DNA of 64,000 nt, from NCBI GenBank assembly GCA_947683625.1, contig CANTUR010000652.1, forward strand, positions 62,001-126,000, in the 5' to 3' direction. The notes below the pieces were generated by a model that ran no database searches, had not been told where the DNA came from, and saw nothing but the letters and a program-made list of their open reading frames with translations. Source of the stretch: Mallotus nudiflorus (Eukaryota; Streptophyta; Magnoliopsida; Malpighiales; Euphorbiaceae). Below, one piece after another: positions 10,097-21,327 of the stretch (within the stretch, counting starts at the first letter, position 1; each line of letters begins with the position of its first letter). A program made the translations under genes and the position numbers.

Positions 10097-11932
10097 ATGA
10101 TGAATCCTATTAATCCACTTCACTTAGAAGCTGCACAAGCTCCAACAAATCAAATAGAAGAAATGAAACAACATGAGGGAGGAAATTTGACCCTAGAGGA
10201 CATCAAAGGAGCAATGATGGATGACATGAGAGCAATGATACAAGATAACTAAGACAAGCTCTGGCTAGATTAATGCCACCACCTGTTACTGCACCTCAAG
10301 TTGCGGCCAATCCACCTATTGTGGGTGCACCACCTACTAATAATGATCATGTTGGGGGGCAACCTTTAAACATTGTATGGAGGATGTTGAGAACTACATG
10401 GTTGAAAAAGCAAAAACAGAATCACTTGAGTAAGTTTAAGAGTTGGAATCCAAGCAGATGAAAGCACTAATTCAAAAGATGTCCAAAATGGAAGAATTGA
10501 TGAGAGGACAGGGCATCAGATATTCATTTGACTTTGATGATATGATGCAATTTAAGGAAGATAAGCTGCCTGATATGTTCAAGATGCCATAACTGCAGAA
10601 TTTTGATGGTACTAGAGACCTAAGGATCCACTTTAGTCAATATATAACTACTATGAGCACCACTAAGGCTCCTTTGTCTGTAGTTACTAAGTTATTTATA
10701 CTATCCTTAGAGGGTATGGCTGTTAATTGGTATCATGGGTTAGAGAAGTTAATCCGAGCTGATTAGAGAGAATTGTGTACTGCTTTTCTAAAATAATATG
10801 ACCACAATACTAGGCTTAAAGTGTCTATTAGGGATTTAGAACTAACTAAGTAGAAGCCTAATGAATCATTTTCAGATTTCCTTACTAGATTCATAAATAA
10901 GGCAGGATTAATGAAAAATAAACTGGTTGAGAAGGATCAAATTAGGATGATAGTCCATAATGTGTCTCCTAATTTGGTTGAAAGGTTACAAATGATGAAT
11001 CCTAAAACATTTATGGACCTTTACGATGATGGATTGCAAGATGAGGAAATTAAAAGTGAGAAAAATAAGAGCTCTAAAACTACTAATGCAAGGAACTACC
11101 CAACTGGGGGCACACAGCAAGGAAGCACTAGTTGGGTTATGGAAGTGCATGTTGTGCAAACATAAATGAGATTCTCCAATTTTAACCAACCCTTATAAAA
11201 ATTCTTAGACCGCCTGATGGAAAAAGGCCTGCTTCAACCCTTAACCTTTTCTAAACCACCAAACCTAAATGTCCCTGGCTATGACCCAAATAGTTACTGC
11301 AAATTCCATTAAGTAGTTAGACATTCCATAGATACCTGCACTCGCCTTAGACATGAAATCCAAAACCTTATAGACTTTGGAAAGATCACAGACCCTGAAA
11401 ATCCAAGCACCAGAAATAATCCTTTCCCAAACTACTAAAATGTTCTACCCCCAACTACCATAATGATTAACTCAAGAGTAAACGAGGAAGAAGTGCTAAA
11501 CTCCTTTATGGATCTTAACCTTCAAACTAATAGAAAATCTCTTGATGCCCTTTAGGAAATTTTAATTATAAAGTGTTTTACTCCAAACCACTTTCCTATG
11601 ATATTCCTATTGAATCAATTATATATGGAGGTTGGGGTGATGAATTTGGAGTTGATGATGAACCATTAAGTAAGATGAGTAAGAAATTTGAGACTCCTAA
11701 GCAGCCATGAAGAGGAGTTGAAGATTTATTGGGACAACCCTTAGGCAAGTTTGACTACAAGATGTTTTACACTAAACCACCTTCTTTTGACAAACCCTTT
11801 GAGTCGATTGTGCCTACATGATAGGGTGATTAGTTTGATGATGAGAAGCTGTTAGACAAGGAAGAAACATGCATAGTGGAGGTACAAAAAGATGAAGTCA
11901 TGGAGACAGTTAGTAAGAAGATACAAGAATAG
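10097..11932 (+). pseudogene. TG1 gag pseudogene
   Basis: The best start is the paired ATG at 10097/10100 (MMNPINPLHLEAAQ). Blocks in order: a 'LTLEDIKGAMMDDMRAM' helix (about 10190-10240); a proline-rich linker; the capsid fold of the retrotransposon gag family (PF03732-like), with the LSLEGMA-NWYHGLEK and NESFSDFLTRFMNKAGLMKNK blocks (10705-10910); a basic stretch (11040-11100); a CCHC-like tail S-Y-C-K-F-H...H...C (11290-11345) followed by L-R-H-E-I-Q-N-L-I-D; and a C-terminal extension holding a module (KVFYTKPPSFD...WGDEF) present twice, 188 bp apart (11568 and 11756). The wording around the CCHC and 'IQxLID' matches TAT/Ogre gag. Many stops (TAG/TAA at former TGG, CAA or CAG) make it non-coding now. 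Confidence 0.85.
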
Positions 11933-14461
11933 CCACTTTGTCAGCCACCTGAAGGATAGTGACCTTGAGACTCAGCACCCTTAGAGCATTTAGAATAGAA
12001 AATAAATTTCTTATTGTTTTCTTTGAATAAAATTTTAGTTTCTTTAGAGCTTATTTTGTTTTAGTGATCAATGATATGAATTCTAAGCATGCTTACTTAT
12101 GTATTGTCATCCTAATGGTATTGTGCATTGTGATATTGATCATATCTGCATGTTTGACATAAATTCAATTCAATTAGATTCATTCAGCATAGGCATAAAT
12201 GCAAATTCAAAGAACATTCATATATCACATAATGTAACTTTTGAGGATAGGAAATTTAAGGGAAAGGAAAAGTGAAAAAAAAGAGAGAAGAAAAAAAGAC
12301 AATCAGGTAAAAATAAGAGAAAAATATTAGGACTAACTAATAATAGGAGTTGTATCATGTGATGTAATGAATGAGTAAAATTGAAATTGAAATTTTTGTT
12401 CAAATATCTCATATTCATCTTTATCATATTGAATAAGTATATGAATGGAAAGACAACACATAATAAAAGCTAAATTAGAGCTATGAGAACACAATTTTAG
12501 TTATGTTTTCTTTTTTGCCACTCCTTTATGATTTTATTTGTAAGTCTAGTATCCTCTTGTACATAAACAATTCAGGTGGCTCAATAACTTATGTTACAAC
12601 CCATACCTTATAACAATCATCAATCATTGCATGAGTATCAAGCCTCATATTCTGCTTAAGAGTTCTTTGAAGTGTAAGTCTAATTGATTTCATCATCAAG
12701 AACTCACTTCAGTTAGTTTTCCCACTCCTTTATATCTTTAATGCATGAGATTGCAACTAATAGGGTTAGTAAGTCAAAGGATCAACAACAATAATGAATG
12801 AATTAAGTCTCTTGAACATATGAAGAAAATACTATTGGAATAGCATGAATGAATTCAAAATGAAACTGGGGGCAAAATGTAGCTCTAGGGGCAAATTGCA
12901 GAATAGTAAGTCTGCATTCAAAGAGCGAAGATGGAACACTGAAGTATAAGAGCCAATATAAGAGTTATGGGGGCATAAAGAAGTAAACTATAAGTAAAAA
13001 CCAATAATTCATCAATATAATATAGCTTGGTCATCTGTCCAATAAATTGTATTAGAAGCTCTAATATCAGAAGTACCAACAACAAAGCATTCAATGCTCA
13101 AACCTATAGGCTATTGATGAGGCACCTCATTCTTACACTCCAAGATTAGCAACATAGCTCTGATCTAAATAGAAGACCTATTAAGATCATGTCTGTCATA
13201 CATAACATGCATACACTTACATACATTTATTATGAAATACTTACATTGCATAATAAAGTCTTTGAGCCTAGATAAGATTATGCAAATACTTTGCTACTAA
13301 ATTTCAAAATTAGTGTTATAAAAGTTCAGAAAGGTAGTCAAAATGTTCACATTTCAAGGAAAAGGATAACACTATCAAGGTGAACCTAATACTCAATAGG
13401 ACTTTAGACCTCAGGAACCTGATAAATTATGGGCCCATCCAGTATGGGAATATCACCAATAATAATACTTAAAAAAGCATTATCCTAGAGACCTCAAGAG
13501 GCTAGATAGGATACTTAAGCTCCTCAAATTCAACATCCATCTCCATAGTCTTATAATTATCTAGAATATCTCTCCACAATAGTTAGTTTATTGTAGAGTA
13601 TAGAATATGGTGATAAGAAGGTCCAACATGTCAACAATACATTTGTTAGCCTTATAAAAAGGAAGAATGCACTTAAAGCTTAAAATGAATGCACTTTGAA
13701 AAATTATTTGATGATGAAATAAGACCTCTAACTCTTGAACCTTTTTTGCAAGAGATGTCAATAAGAGGAATGAAGTCCTTTACCATGGCATTAATGGAAT
13801 GATGAAAATACAAACACAGCCCAAAGCTACAATTTCAATGGTGGAGTATCATGACCTTTGTGATAAGAGACATCATCACCACAATTAAAAGGGAAGAATG
13901 TAAAAGAATAACATTGCATTTTGACAAAATCTCTTCACTTGCAAATATACCATACTAACTTATGGTATTTTGTGTAGGAAAAATAAAAAAGAATGAAGAA
14001 GGGGAAAAGAAATGATACATCACTAAGATCTAACAAGATTACAAATGCTAATTGTTCATTAGAGTATCACATTACATGAAAAAAAACTTGCCAAACACTC
14101 ATCAAAATAATCAAGGGAAGTAATAAAACATTATTTCCTTAGATTATGAAATAAAGTACAATCTCAATAATAAAATCCATAAATTAAAAGCAAATTCATC
14201 CACTTCATGAGATCATGTGTGAAAAGCCTATCTCATGACCTTTGATCATAATGGCTCTTTTTTTTTTATTAGCATCGCAGAATTCAGATGTTTAGTTAAT
14301 AGCTTTGTGTTGAGAGTTTATACACTCTAATCAATCTAATGCTTGTTTTGCACCTAAACGAGAGGAAGAATATGCAAAAACAAAATATGTGGAATTGCAA
14401 TATAAATTGCTTGAATTTTAGAGTACCATTTCAGTCTTTTGAATAATAAATGTACATATAA
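11933..14461 (+). other. TG1 internal region lacking pol
   Basis: It corresponds to the position of pol in complete elements but shows no pol motif. It is recognisably shared with TG2 and, inverted, TG4. The complement of 13020-13800 holds the antisense reading frame listed separately. Confidence 0.7.
13020..13800 (-). pseudogene. conserved antisense reading frame, TG1 copy
   Basis: Read on the minus strand, four protein-like blocks follow one another: INAMVKDFIPLIDISCKKG (near 13800-13740); LLWRDILDN...MDVEFEELKYPI (13580-13500, shifted by one frame); SRLKDFIMQCKYFIINVCKC (about 13300-13240); and KNEVPHQ-PIGLSIECF...GTSDIRASNTI (13150-13050). The same blocks, in the same order, occur in TG2 (complement of 29420-30117) and TG4 (plus 56390-57120). 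Stops sit mostly at former CAA, CAG or TGG codons and differ between copies. The family is unknown to me. Extra antisense frames have been reported in TAT-lineage elements, so this could be one; exon structure is unclear. Confidence 0.5.
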
Positions 14462-14860
14462 TCTACTCTAATGCTCAGAAATGAGTATGAGTACAAAATC
14501 TCTTGACAGTATCCACGTTGAGTAATACAAGAAAGGCGAGGGAACACTAAGAGGAGAATCGGAATAAGAGCAAGCATAATTTACTCCAATGCTCATAAAT
14601 GAGCAAGAGTATCAACATATAACCTTTGGTGGTATCCACTCTGAGTAATATGAGAAAGGTGGGGGAATACTAAAAGAGGACCATGCCAAAAAATGGCACT
14701 ACTTATTCCAATGTTTTTTAATAATATAAGTATCCAAAGGACCTTACCAACGGTATCCACATTGACCAATATCAAAATGGTACTCGGATAAGGAAGAAAA
14801 GCACAAAAATAACTTAAAGACTATTTTAATACTCAGAATTCAATTTTTTTATGCTCAATT
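14462..14860 (+). repeat. TG1 tandem repeat, about 120-bp unit
   Basis: Units begin near 14466, 14584, 14706 and 14826 (C-T-C-C-A-A-T-G-C-T-C-A...); periods 118-120 bp, 3-4 degenerate units, each with a GGTATCCAC...GAGTAATA box. The same repeat, inverted, lies in TG4 at 55420-55790. Confidence 0.75.
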
Positions 14861-15339
14861 TCCATAAGTTTTGTTTAGCAAATTCTCCATAAAATTTGGT
14901 ATGAAAGTAAGCTCTTCAGTTGGTAATACGCTCTCAGCATAAGATGGTTAATGGTGCCTTTGACCTTTGCAAATGGAAAATAAATGATAGTCATGAAAAT
15001 CAAAATAGTAAGATTCGTTGAGTGCATGCCATCTCATGATAAAGTGATGAATTTTCTTATAAATTTTCAAAAAAGTACCTTTTATAACAATCATCATGTT
15101 GGAATAACTTCAATAAGTCTTTAAGAACAACAAGTCTATAAGAAAAAGATAAACCCAACATGTGGAATTAGCACTAGCGTCAATAAGTTAATTAAGGTTA
15201 GCAAGCAACAGAGGCAGTTGATTAGAGTAAATCAATAAAAAATTCAAAGACAATTAGCATAAATTCCAATCAGTCAGCACCATTGATCAACATATAATCT
15301 CAAAATCCTAATTAACACAAAGTTCCAATGTGATGTTTA

Positions 15340-15700
15340 CATTTTGCATACACTACACTTCATCTCAATTGTATGCTACACAGTAGCTATAACATAATTT
15401 TTAGACTCACCTTGTTATATGCTATACAATAGTTTTCAAATTCACTTTGTTATATGCTATATAGTATTTATAATAAAAATTCTAAACAATCACAACTTGC
15501 TAGACACTATAAAGTAGTTATAGCATACTTTTGATCTAATTTGCTAAACATTTTATAGTAGTTATATCACATTTCAAATCTTTTTTGCTAGACACTCCAT
15601 AGGACCTATAACACCATTATCATAATTTGTTAGATGCTCTACATGACTTATAGCATTTTTTTCTTCAGCTATACACTACACAGTAGTTATCATATATTTT
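15340..15700 (+). repeat. TG1 degenerate minisatellite, about 55-65 bp unit
   Basis: Repeated variants of TGCTATACAGTAGTTATAGCAT separated by short spacers run directly into the 39-bp array. Confidence 0.65.
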
Positions 15701-16455
15701 CATTAAACATCCGATAGGGAATATAGTGAAAATCACAATCATTAGACATCCCATAGGGAGAATAGTGAAAATCATGATACTAGATGTCCCATAGGGAATA
15801 TAGTGAAAATCACATCACTAGACATCCCACAAGGATTATAGTGAAAATTACAATCATTAGACATCCTATAGGGAATATAGTGAAAATCATGATCACTAGA
15901 CATCCCACAGGGAATATAGTGAACCTCATGATCACTAGACGTTGTATAGGGAATATAGTGAAATTCATGATCATTAGACGTCTCACAGGGAATATAGTGA
16001 AATTTATGATCACTAGACGTCCCATAGGGAATATAGTAAAAATCACGATCACTAGATGTCCTATAGAGAATATAGTGAAAATCACGATCACTAGATGTCC
16101 CACAGGGAAGATAGTGAAAATTATGATCACTAGACATCCCACAAGGAATATAGTGAAAGTCATGATCACTAGATGTCCTATAGGGAATATAGTGAAAATC
16201 ACATTATTAGACATCCTACAGGGAATATAGTGAAAGTCATAATACTAGACGTCCCACAGGGAATATAGTGAAAATCATAATCACTAAACATCCCACAAGA
16301 AATATAGTGAAAATCACAATCACTAAATGTCCCATAGGGAATATAGTGAAAATCATGTTCACTAGATGTCCTACAGGGAATATAGTGAAAATCACCATCG
16401 CTAAACATCCCATGGGGAATGTAGTGTCACTTGCTAAACATCCCATATAGAATAT
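15700..16455 (+). repeat. 39-bp minisatellite in TG1
   Basis: About 19 imperfect head-to-tail copies of a 39-bp unit around CATCCCATAGGGAATATAGT, GAAAATCA and GATCACTA. As 39 is a multiple of three, both strands stay open with a 13-residue period (minus-strand wording SSDHDFHYIPYG). I take the open frames as a by-product of unit length. Confidence 0.93.
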
Positions 16456-16461
16456 AGCAAA

Positions 16462-16740
16462 ATAATCTGAACACAATAATAGCATCACCACTATGTGTTC
16501 CATAGGAACTATAGCATTTTTCAAAATGCATTGAACACAGTGTCAATTTCCATTCACTAAATACAGTGATAGCATCATCGTTATATGTTCCATTGGAACT
16601 ATAACATGTTTTCAAATGCACTGAACACAGTGTCAATCGCTATTCACTAAACACAATGACGACATTATAGCTAAAAATTCCATATGAATTCTAGTGTTCC
16701 TTAAATCACATTCAACACTGTATAGTGTCATGCATAGTCA
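16462..16740 (+). repeat. TG1 minisatellite, about 90-bp unit
   Basis: Three degenerate units keyed on CTGAACACAGTGTCAAT (near 16466, 16530, 16620), between the 39-bp array and the polypurine tract. Confidence 0.65.
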
Positions 16741-16818
16741 CGGTACACAGTTAAGTATCCTAACCCTTTACTTTGAAATTGTGTGCTTATTTGCTTTGCC
16801 ACAATTTGTCAAGCATAC

Positions 16819-16837
16819 AATGATAAAGGGGGGCAAC
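16819..16837 (+). other. TG1 polypurine tract
   Basis: AATGATAAAGGGGGGCAAC lies directly before the 3' LTR. It is the expected plus-strand primer and aligns with GACAAAGAGGGGAAAT in TG4. Confidence 0.75.
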
Positions 16838-19084
16838 TATAAGCACCCAATTTCAAGATAGTTGAGTGTGGATATGACATAGGACTCTAATGATGAAAAT
16901 ATTATAAATAGATCTTCAACTCTTGAAGTTTGAAACCTCAAAAGCCTAAATGCATTTTCAAAGGAACTTAATTGATTTTTTAAGGACTTAATTGTAATAT
17001 TTTCTTTAAGGACCTAATTGAAAAGTTTAATTTCTTTCAGGGGTTTTTTTATAATTAAAAGTTAAAAAAGATCAGAATTAAATAAAATTGATCAGAATTA
17101 TGTAATTTTGATTGAAATTATATAATCCCGATCGAGATTATACTGTCCTAATTGTGTTCAGTCTGTATTTTTTGATTTTTCAGTAAATAAAAATTTGTTT
17201 TCTAAATTCTAATTAGTCAAATAATGTGATAAATCCCTTTTCTATGATTTATCTAAATTTATTTTAGAAAATTAAAAGTCCTTATAACACTAAAACTTTA
17301 TCACTATGAAAGGGAAAAGTCACAGTAAGATACATGACTTTAGCTAGGGTTTTCTATATAAACCTAGCTTAACTCTCCTGGAGGAGGAACTTCTTCTTTT
17401 TGGCTTTTACGCAGTTTTCAACTAAAAATTTTCTTTAGAGGTACTATTCTTTTAAGAAGAAGTAGTAGACTTTTAAGGAAGAAAAATCAAGCATTGGAGA
17501 TCGATTATAAAAAACAACGGTGATTTATACCACTATAAAGAGCAAATCAATACTACATTTATCTAATCATCTCCTCTTTTACCCTCTTCTGTTTATTTTG
17601 TTTGATTATTTTAGTTTCATTTAATTTTAATTTTATTTAATTTTAATTTTAAAATTTTTTAATTACTAATCATTGATTATTTTTGTGTTTGTGTTTGTGT
17701 TTGTGTTTGTGTTTGTGATTATGAAGGGAGTTACATGATGAATTCACTGTAGAGAACAAAATCATGAAAATCCATGGACTGAATTTTATAGTTGAATATA
17801 ATTTCTAGGTTTTTTTTATTTATTTCTTATTATTTTGTTGGTTGTTTTATTTTGTATTTTTATTCATTTAGTTTTTTTGGGTTGTATTAATTTTTATTTT
17901 TATTTTCAGTAGATAATTATAATAGCCTTAATAGTGGAAATAGTGAAATCTTGTTTATGAGGTTGTGTATTTTATTTTATTAATTGATTAATAAATTAGG
18001 TTTATTTGGTAAAGCTTTAATTAAAATTAATGGTGGTTATAGTAAATTTAAGTTGCATATAATTTAATTAGGGTTAGATATCATTGAATGCATGATTAAT
18101 TTAGTTTATTTATTATATATTTTAGTTTATTATTTTCATTATTTTTATTCTTTTGATTTATGCATCTTGATTAATTGTTTGTTTAATTTTTTTATTTTAA
18201 TATTTGATTTGTTAATTTTTATGGTTTTTATATTATGTTTTGTCGTGTTTTCCTTAAGCTCATGATTTTAGTTTTTTTTTAGGTTTAATAATTAGATTCA
18301 CATTTCTTTAAATAGGTTTATTGATTTAATTAGGATTAGGTTTAATTAATTAAAATTGACTTTAGGCCCATAATTAATTAAATTTTAGGTTAGAGATAAC
18401 TTAGGCCCATTTAATAAAATAGATATAGGCCTGCTTTTGTTTAATTTAATTAATTTAATAGACTTAGCCCATTAAATTTAATCATTTTTTATAACTTATA
18501 AATTTAAGATCACCTTAAAATGAAAATATGTAGAACTAGGCCCGCTAATTTAAATACTTCATAATTTATAGATTTAGACCTATTTTTAGAATTAAAATAA
18601 ATAGACATAGGTTCACTTAGCTAAAATTAAATAGGAATTAGGCCCATTAGTCTTTAGGGTCACTTGTAATTTAAAGTATGTTGCTTTAGTCCATTTAATA
18701 AAAATTAATGTAGATTAGACGAACTTAGGGATTGTGAACTTAAATGAATGTATTGCTTATATGTATTTTTCATGATTAGTTTGCCTGGGGTTAATTGTTT
18801 AAATAAGAGGATAAGATAGTAATTCATAAAGTAATTCTAAATGAACATGAGACTAAAAGAAGTTAGTATTTTGTACCTAGGATCTCCTGGTTGTGGTGCT
18901 AGCTTTCTTTTAGATAATCGAGTACTGCAACTTTTGATTTGTCTCAGTTATTATCCTGGATGGTGACTCCTCATCTCCACGCCATGTCTTTGTGATAGTG
19001 GTTAGTGTGTTCTCTAAAGCCCTAAGCTCAAATAGTATTGTAGTTACTAAAATCTTGGACACGTGCTAAACCCTACTGTCTACA
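16838..19084 (+). repeat. TG1 3' LTR (about 2.25 kb)
   Basis: It starts TATAAGCACCCAATTTC (family start TGTAGACACCGAATTTC) and ends CCCTACTGTCTACA. A TATA box at 17355-17362 (TATATAAACC) aligns with TATAAAAACC in TG3. It contains a (GTGTTT)n run at 17684-17717. The right flank GAACT would be the target duplication. Confidence 0.88.
17355..17362 (+). promoter_or_regulatory. TG1 3' LTR TATA box
   Basis: TATATAAA followed by CCTAGCT; TG3 has the same box at 48186-48192, about 470 bp into its LTR. Confidence 0.6.
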
Positions 19085-19458
19085 GAACTAGTCAAATTTT
19101 GTGGCAATATTAGCATGAATGTTGGAGGAAGGTTGACGTGGTTCATATCTCCTTCTACAATAGTCAGTGGTGTGGTTATGAAAACCATAAATTTGATAAG
19201 AAATCTTACCACTGCCTTATTTAAAAAATGATTGAAACTTGGTGTTAGGTATATGTTATGGTCTGTAGGATTTTTGTGGAGAAGTTAGGTGGAATAGGAC
19301 AGGTATGTTTAGTGTTTGGAATTGGTGAGTAACCATATAGGTAGCAAGTTGATAGATTATTGCATTGAATTTATCATTGAAAGGGGGTTGACCGGTAGCA
19401 GCTGATTCATCGGTAAAGGATTTTTCATTTTGAAGATATTGAAAAACTGATAGGTCAT
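19085..19458 (-). pseudogene. CO2 gag, middle and zinc-knuckle part
   Basis: The minus strand reads LSVFQYLQNEKSFTDESAAT and FNDKFNAIIYQ, matching the copia gag middle ('LSVSDYLQKxKxLADELAA'). Further on, YQIYGFHNHTTDYC (about 19140-19200) matches the CQICGxxxHTAxxC knuckle with the first Cys changed to Tyr. It is flanked by SL1 on one side and the TG1 3' LTR on the other. Confidence 0.78.
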
Positions 19459-21300
19459 TATCATACCTCAAATTTGACTATCCCTAAAAAGGTCCAATGA
19501 TGAAATGAACCTTTGAGATGACTAGAGTTTGCTCGTTCATAACACCTTTGAAGTGTGAAACCTTAAAAAACTAACCGACCCCACTAGTGTGCAAAATTGA
19601 TCATCGAGCCATTAAGTTGTGCTCTCAAATTATGAAATATGAATTAGTGAAATAATGAGAAGCTTATTTCAAGAATTCCTTTCTCAGAACACTCAGCTTG
19701 TTGGGCCAATGTTCATTTCTTTATACTAGGAACCAACTTCGTGAAAAAATAAAAATTAATTTTGATAAAATGGACTTCAAAAACACGTCTGGAAGGCTCC
19801 AAAACCTCTAGATGTGGTCCCGAAATGGTCCAACACAACCCAAGGATTAGCGCTTGTTGCTTAGAAGTGTGCATAAAGCCATAAACACCCCAGGTGTCAT
19901 GAATTAAAATTGAGGCCAAATTTGACCAAACGAACTTTGGAAACGCATTCGGAAGGCATAAAAACCTTAGGAACCAACCTTGAAAAAGCACGAATAAGCC
20001 CTGGTTAGAGCGCGTAAGACTCAAAAGAGTATAGGAGCACAGGCGTACGTGCGTGGCCACACGCTCAGTGCACGACCATGCACACTTTGTATGGCCATGC
20101 GCTTTGCCCTAAGGACATGCGTGTGACCATGCCTTTACTCCCATATTCCATATATTTTCAATATAAATAGACACCTCCACACCCTATTTTGAGGGTGGTA
20201 CACTCTAAAATCTATCTAATCGAAGGCACTAGAAACCCCTTTCCAGATAGCTTTTGCTCTCCACTTCCTTTTTCTTAAGTGATTAGATCTCTTTTCCACC
20301 AAACCAAGCCTCATCTTTGTCAAAGCATGCTTTAAAGGTATACAAACTAGTATCATTCTATTGTCATTTTGAACCTCTCGATGAGGAAAGCTTGATAATC
20401 TCTTGAAGCTAAAGCTTTAAAACCCACACAAGCTCAGTCGAATATGAGGACCACATAATCATTTTGGCATGTTTATTTTATCGTATTGCATTTTGGCAAC
20501 TTTGCATGCTATATGAATAATCTATGCTTTATTATGCTTATTTCATATTATCATTTTGCATCCTCTAGTTTCAAAATATGAAATCATCTCACAAATATCA
20601 ATTATGTGAAAAGTTCATATCCTAGAATAGAGTTATCACGTTTTCGGTCCAGTGATGACATCATGCATCCTCTATATTATCATCATATATCATAATAGCA
20701 TAAATAATCACTGCGGATATGCATGATCATCTACATTTTTCTTACTCTTTCAAATGATCAAGTGCCCATTGCTTATCCCATTGTTCGTGTGATCGAGCAA
20801 GTTGTGTGAATGGTTGCATTTACCTTGTAGATTCATTATATCTAAATTAGATTTACTTTTTCATAATCTCTTTTTCCTTTTATATGTATTTTATTAGGAA
20901 AGTGATGTAACAGTAATGTCTTTAGCTTTATTATCTTCACTATTTGATAAATTGTGTTAATGCTATACAAACGGTTATTATCAAAACTAGGGTGTTGTGG
21001 TAGCTATACGTCGAACATCATATAATGAGAAATAGTACAAAAAGTAGATGCAATCCCCTAAACCCAAAAATCTCTGCTGGGGGGAATACTCGATGAGTGA
21101 CCCAATGTTATCCATTTCTTTTCCTGATTTTCTAAAAATTGGGTGGTGAGTCCATAAAATAAAAAAAGTGTTTCATTCCTCCTGAGGCCAATCATTTATC
21201 CTTATTCAATAAAGTTGCCATATCCCTCAGAAACAAAATGAAAAGACCCTTATGGAACCAATTCACCTTTAAATTGAAAACAAGAAACAGGTCACTCATA
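19459..21300 (+). mobile_element. solo-LTR-like insertion SL1 (1.84 kb)
   Basis: A perfect 5-bp duplication GTCAT flanks it (19454-19458 and 21301-21305). It begins TATCATACCTCAAATTTG (family form probably TGTCATACC...) and ends CACTCATA. A TATA-like AATATAAATAG at 20161-20171 suggests plus orientation. No primer site, polypurine tract or protein is seen, so it is a solo LTR or a small non-autonomous element. Removing it restores the CO2 gag frame. Confidence 0.75.
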
Positions 21301-21327
21301 GTCATTCTTTTATAGTTCTTGTAGTTT

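Larger units (their letters stand above)
8144..19084 (+). mobile_element. gag-only LTR retrotransposon TG1 (TR-GAG-like, TAT/Ogre-like gag)
   Basis: Order: truncated 5' LTR (8144-9207), primer site (9209-9226), leader, gag relic (10097-11932), long region without pol, three kinds of tandem repeat (14462-16740), polypurine tract (16819-16837), full 3' LTR (16838-19084). No protease, reverse transcriptase, RNase H or integrase is visible on either strand of the internal 7.6 kb. This copy keeps the most complete internal region of the family. At its right end it abuts the CO2 copia gag. Its left flank is not copia, so the site was later rearranged. By eye the two LTRs differ at very roughly one base in ten over the shared part, so it is old. 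Confidence 0.85.

Noticed and set aside
15700..16455. CRISPR-like regular repeats
   Set aside because: The units are contiguous with no unique spacers, and this is plant DNA; it is a minisatellite.
15772..16524. Open frames of 60-148 residues on both strands
   Set aside because: They exist only because the minisatellite unit is 39 bp (13 codons); no start context or family features.
19713..20060. 115-residue minus-strand frame
   Set aside because: It lies inside SL1, runs against its TATA orientation and shows no recognisable domain.
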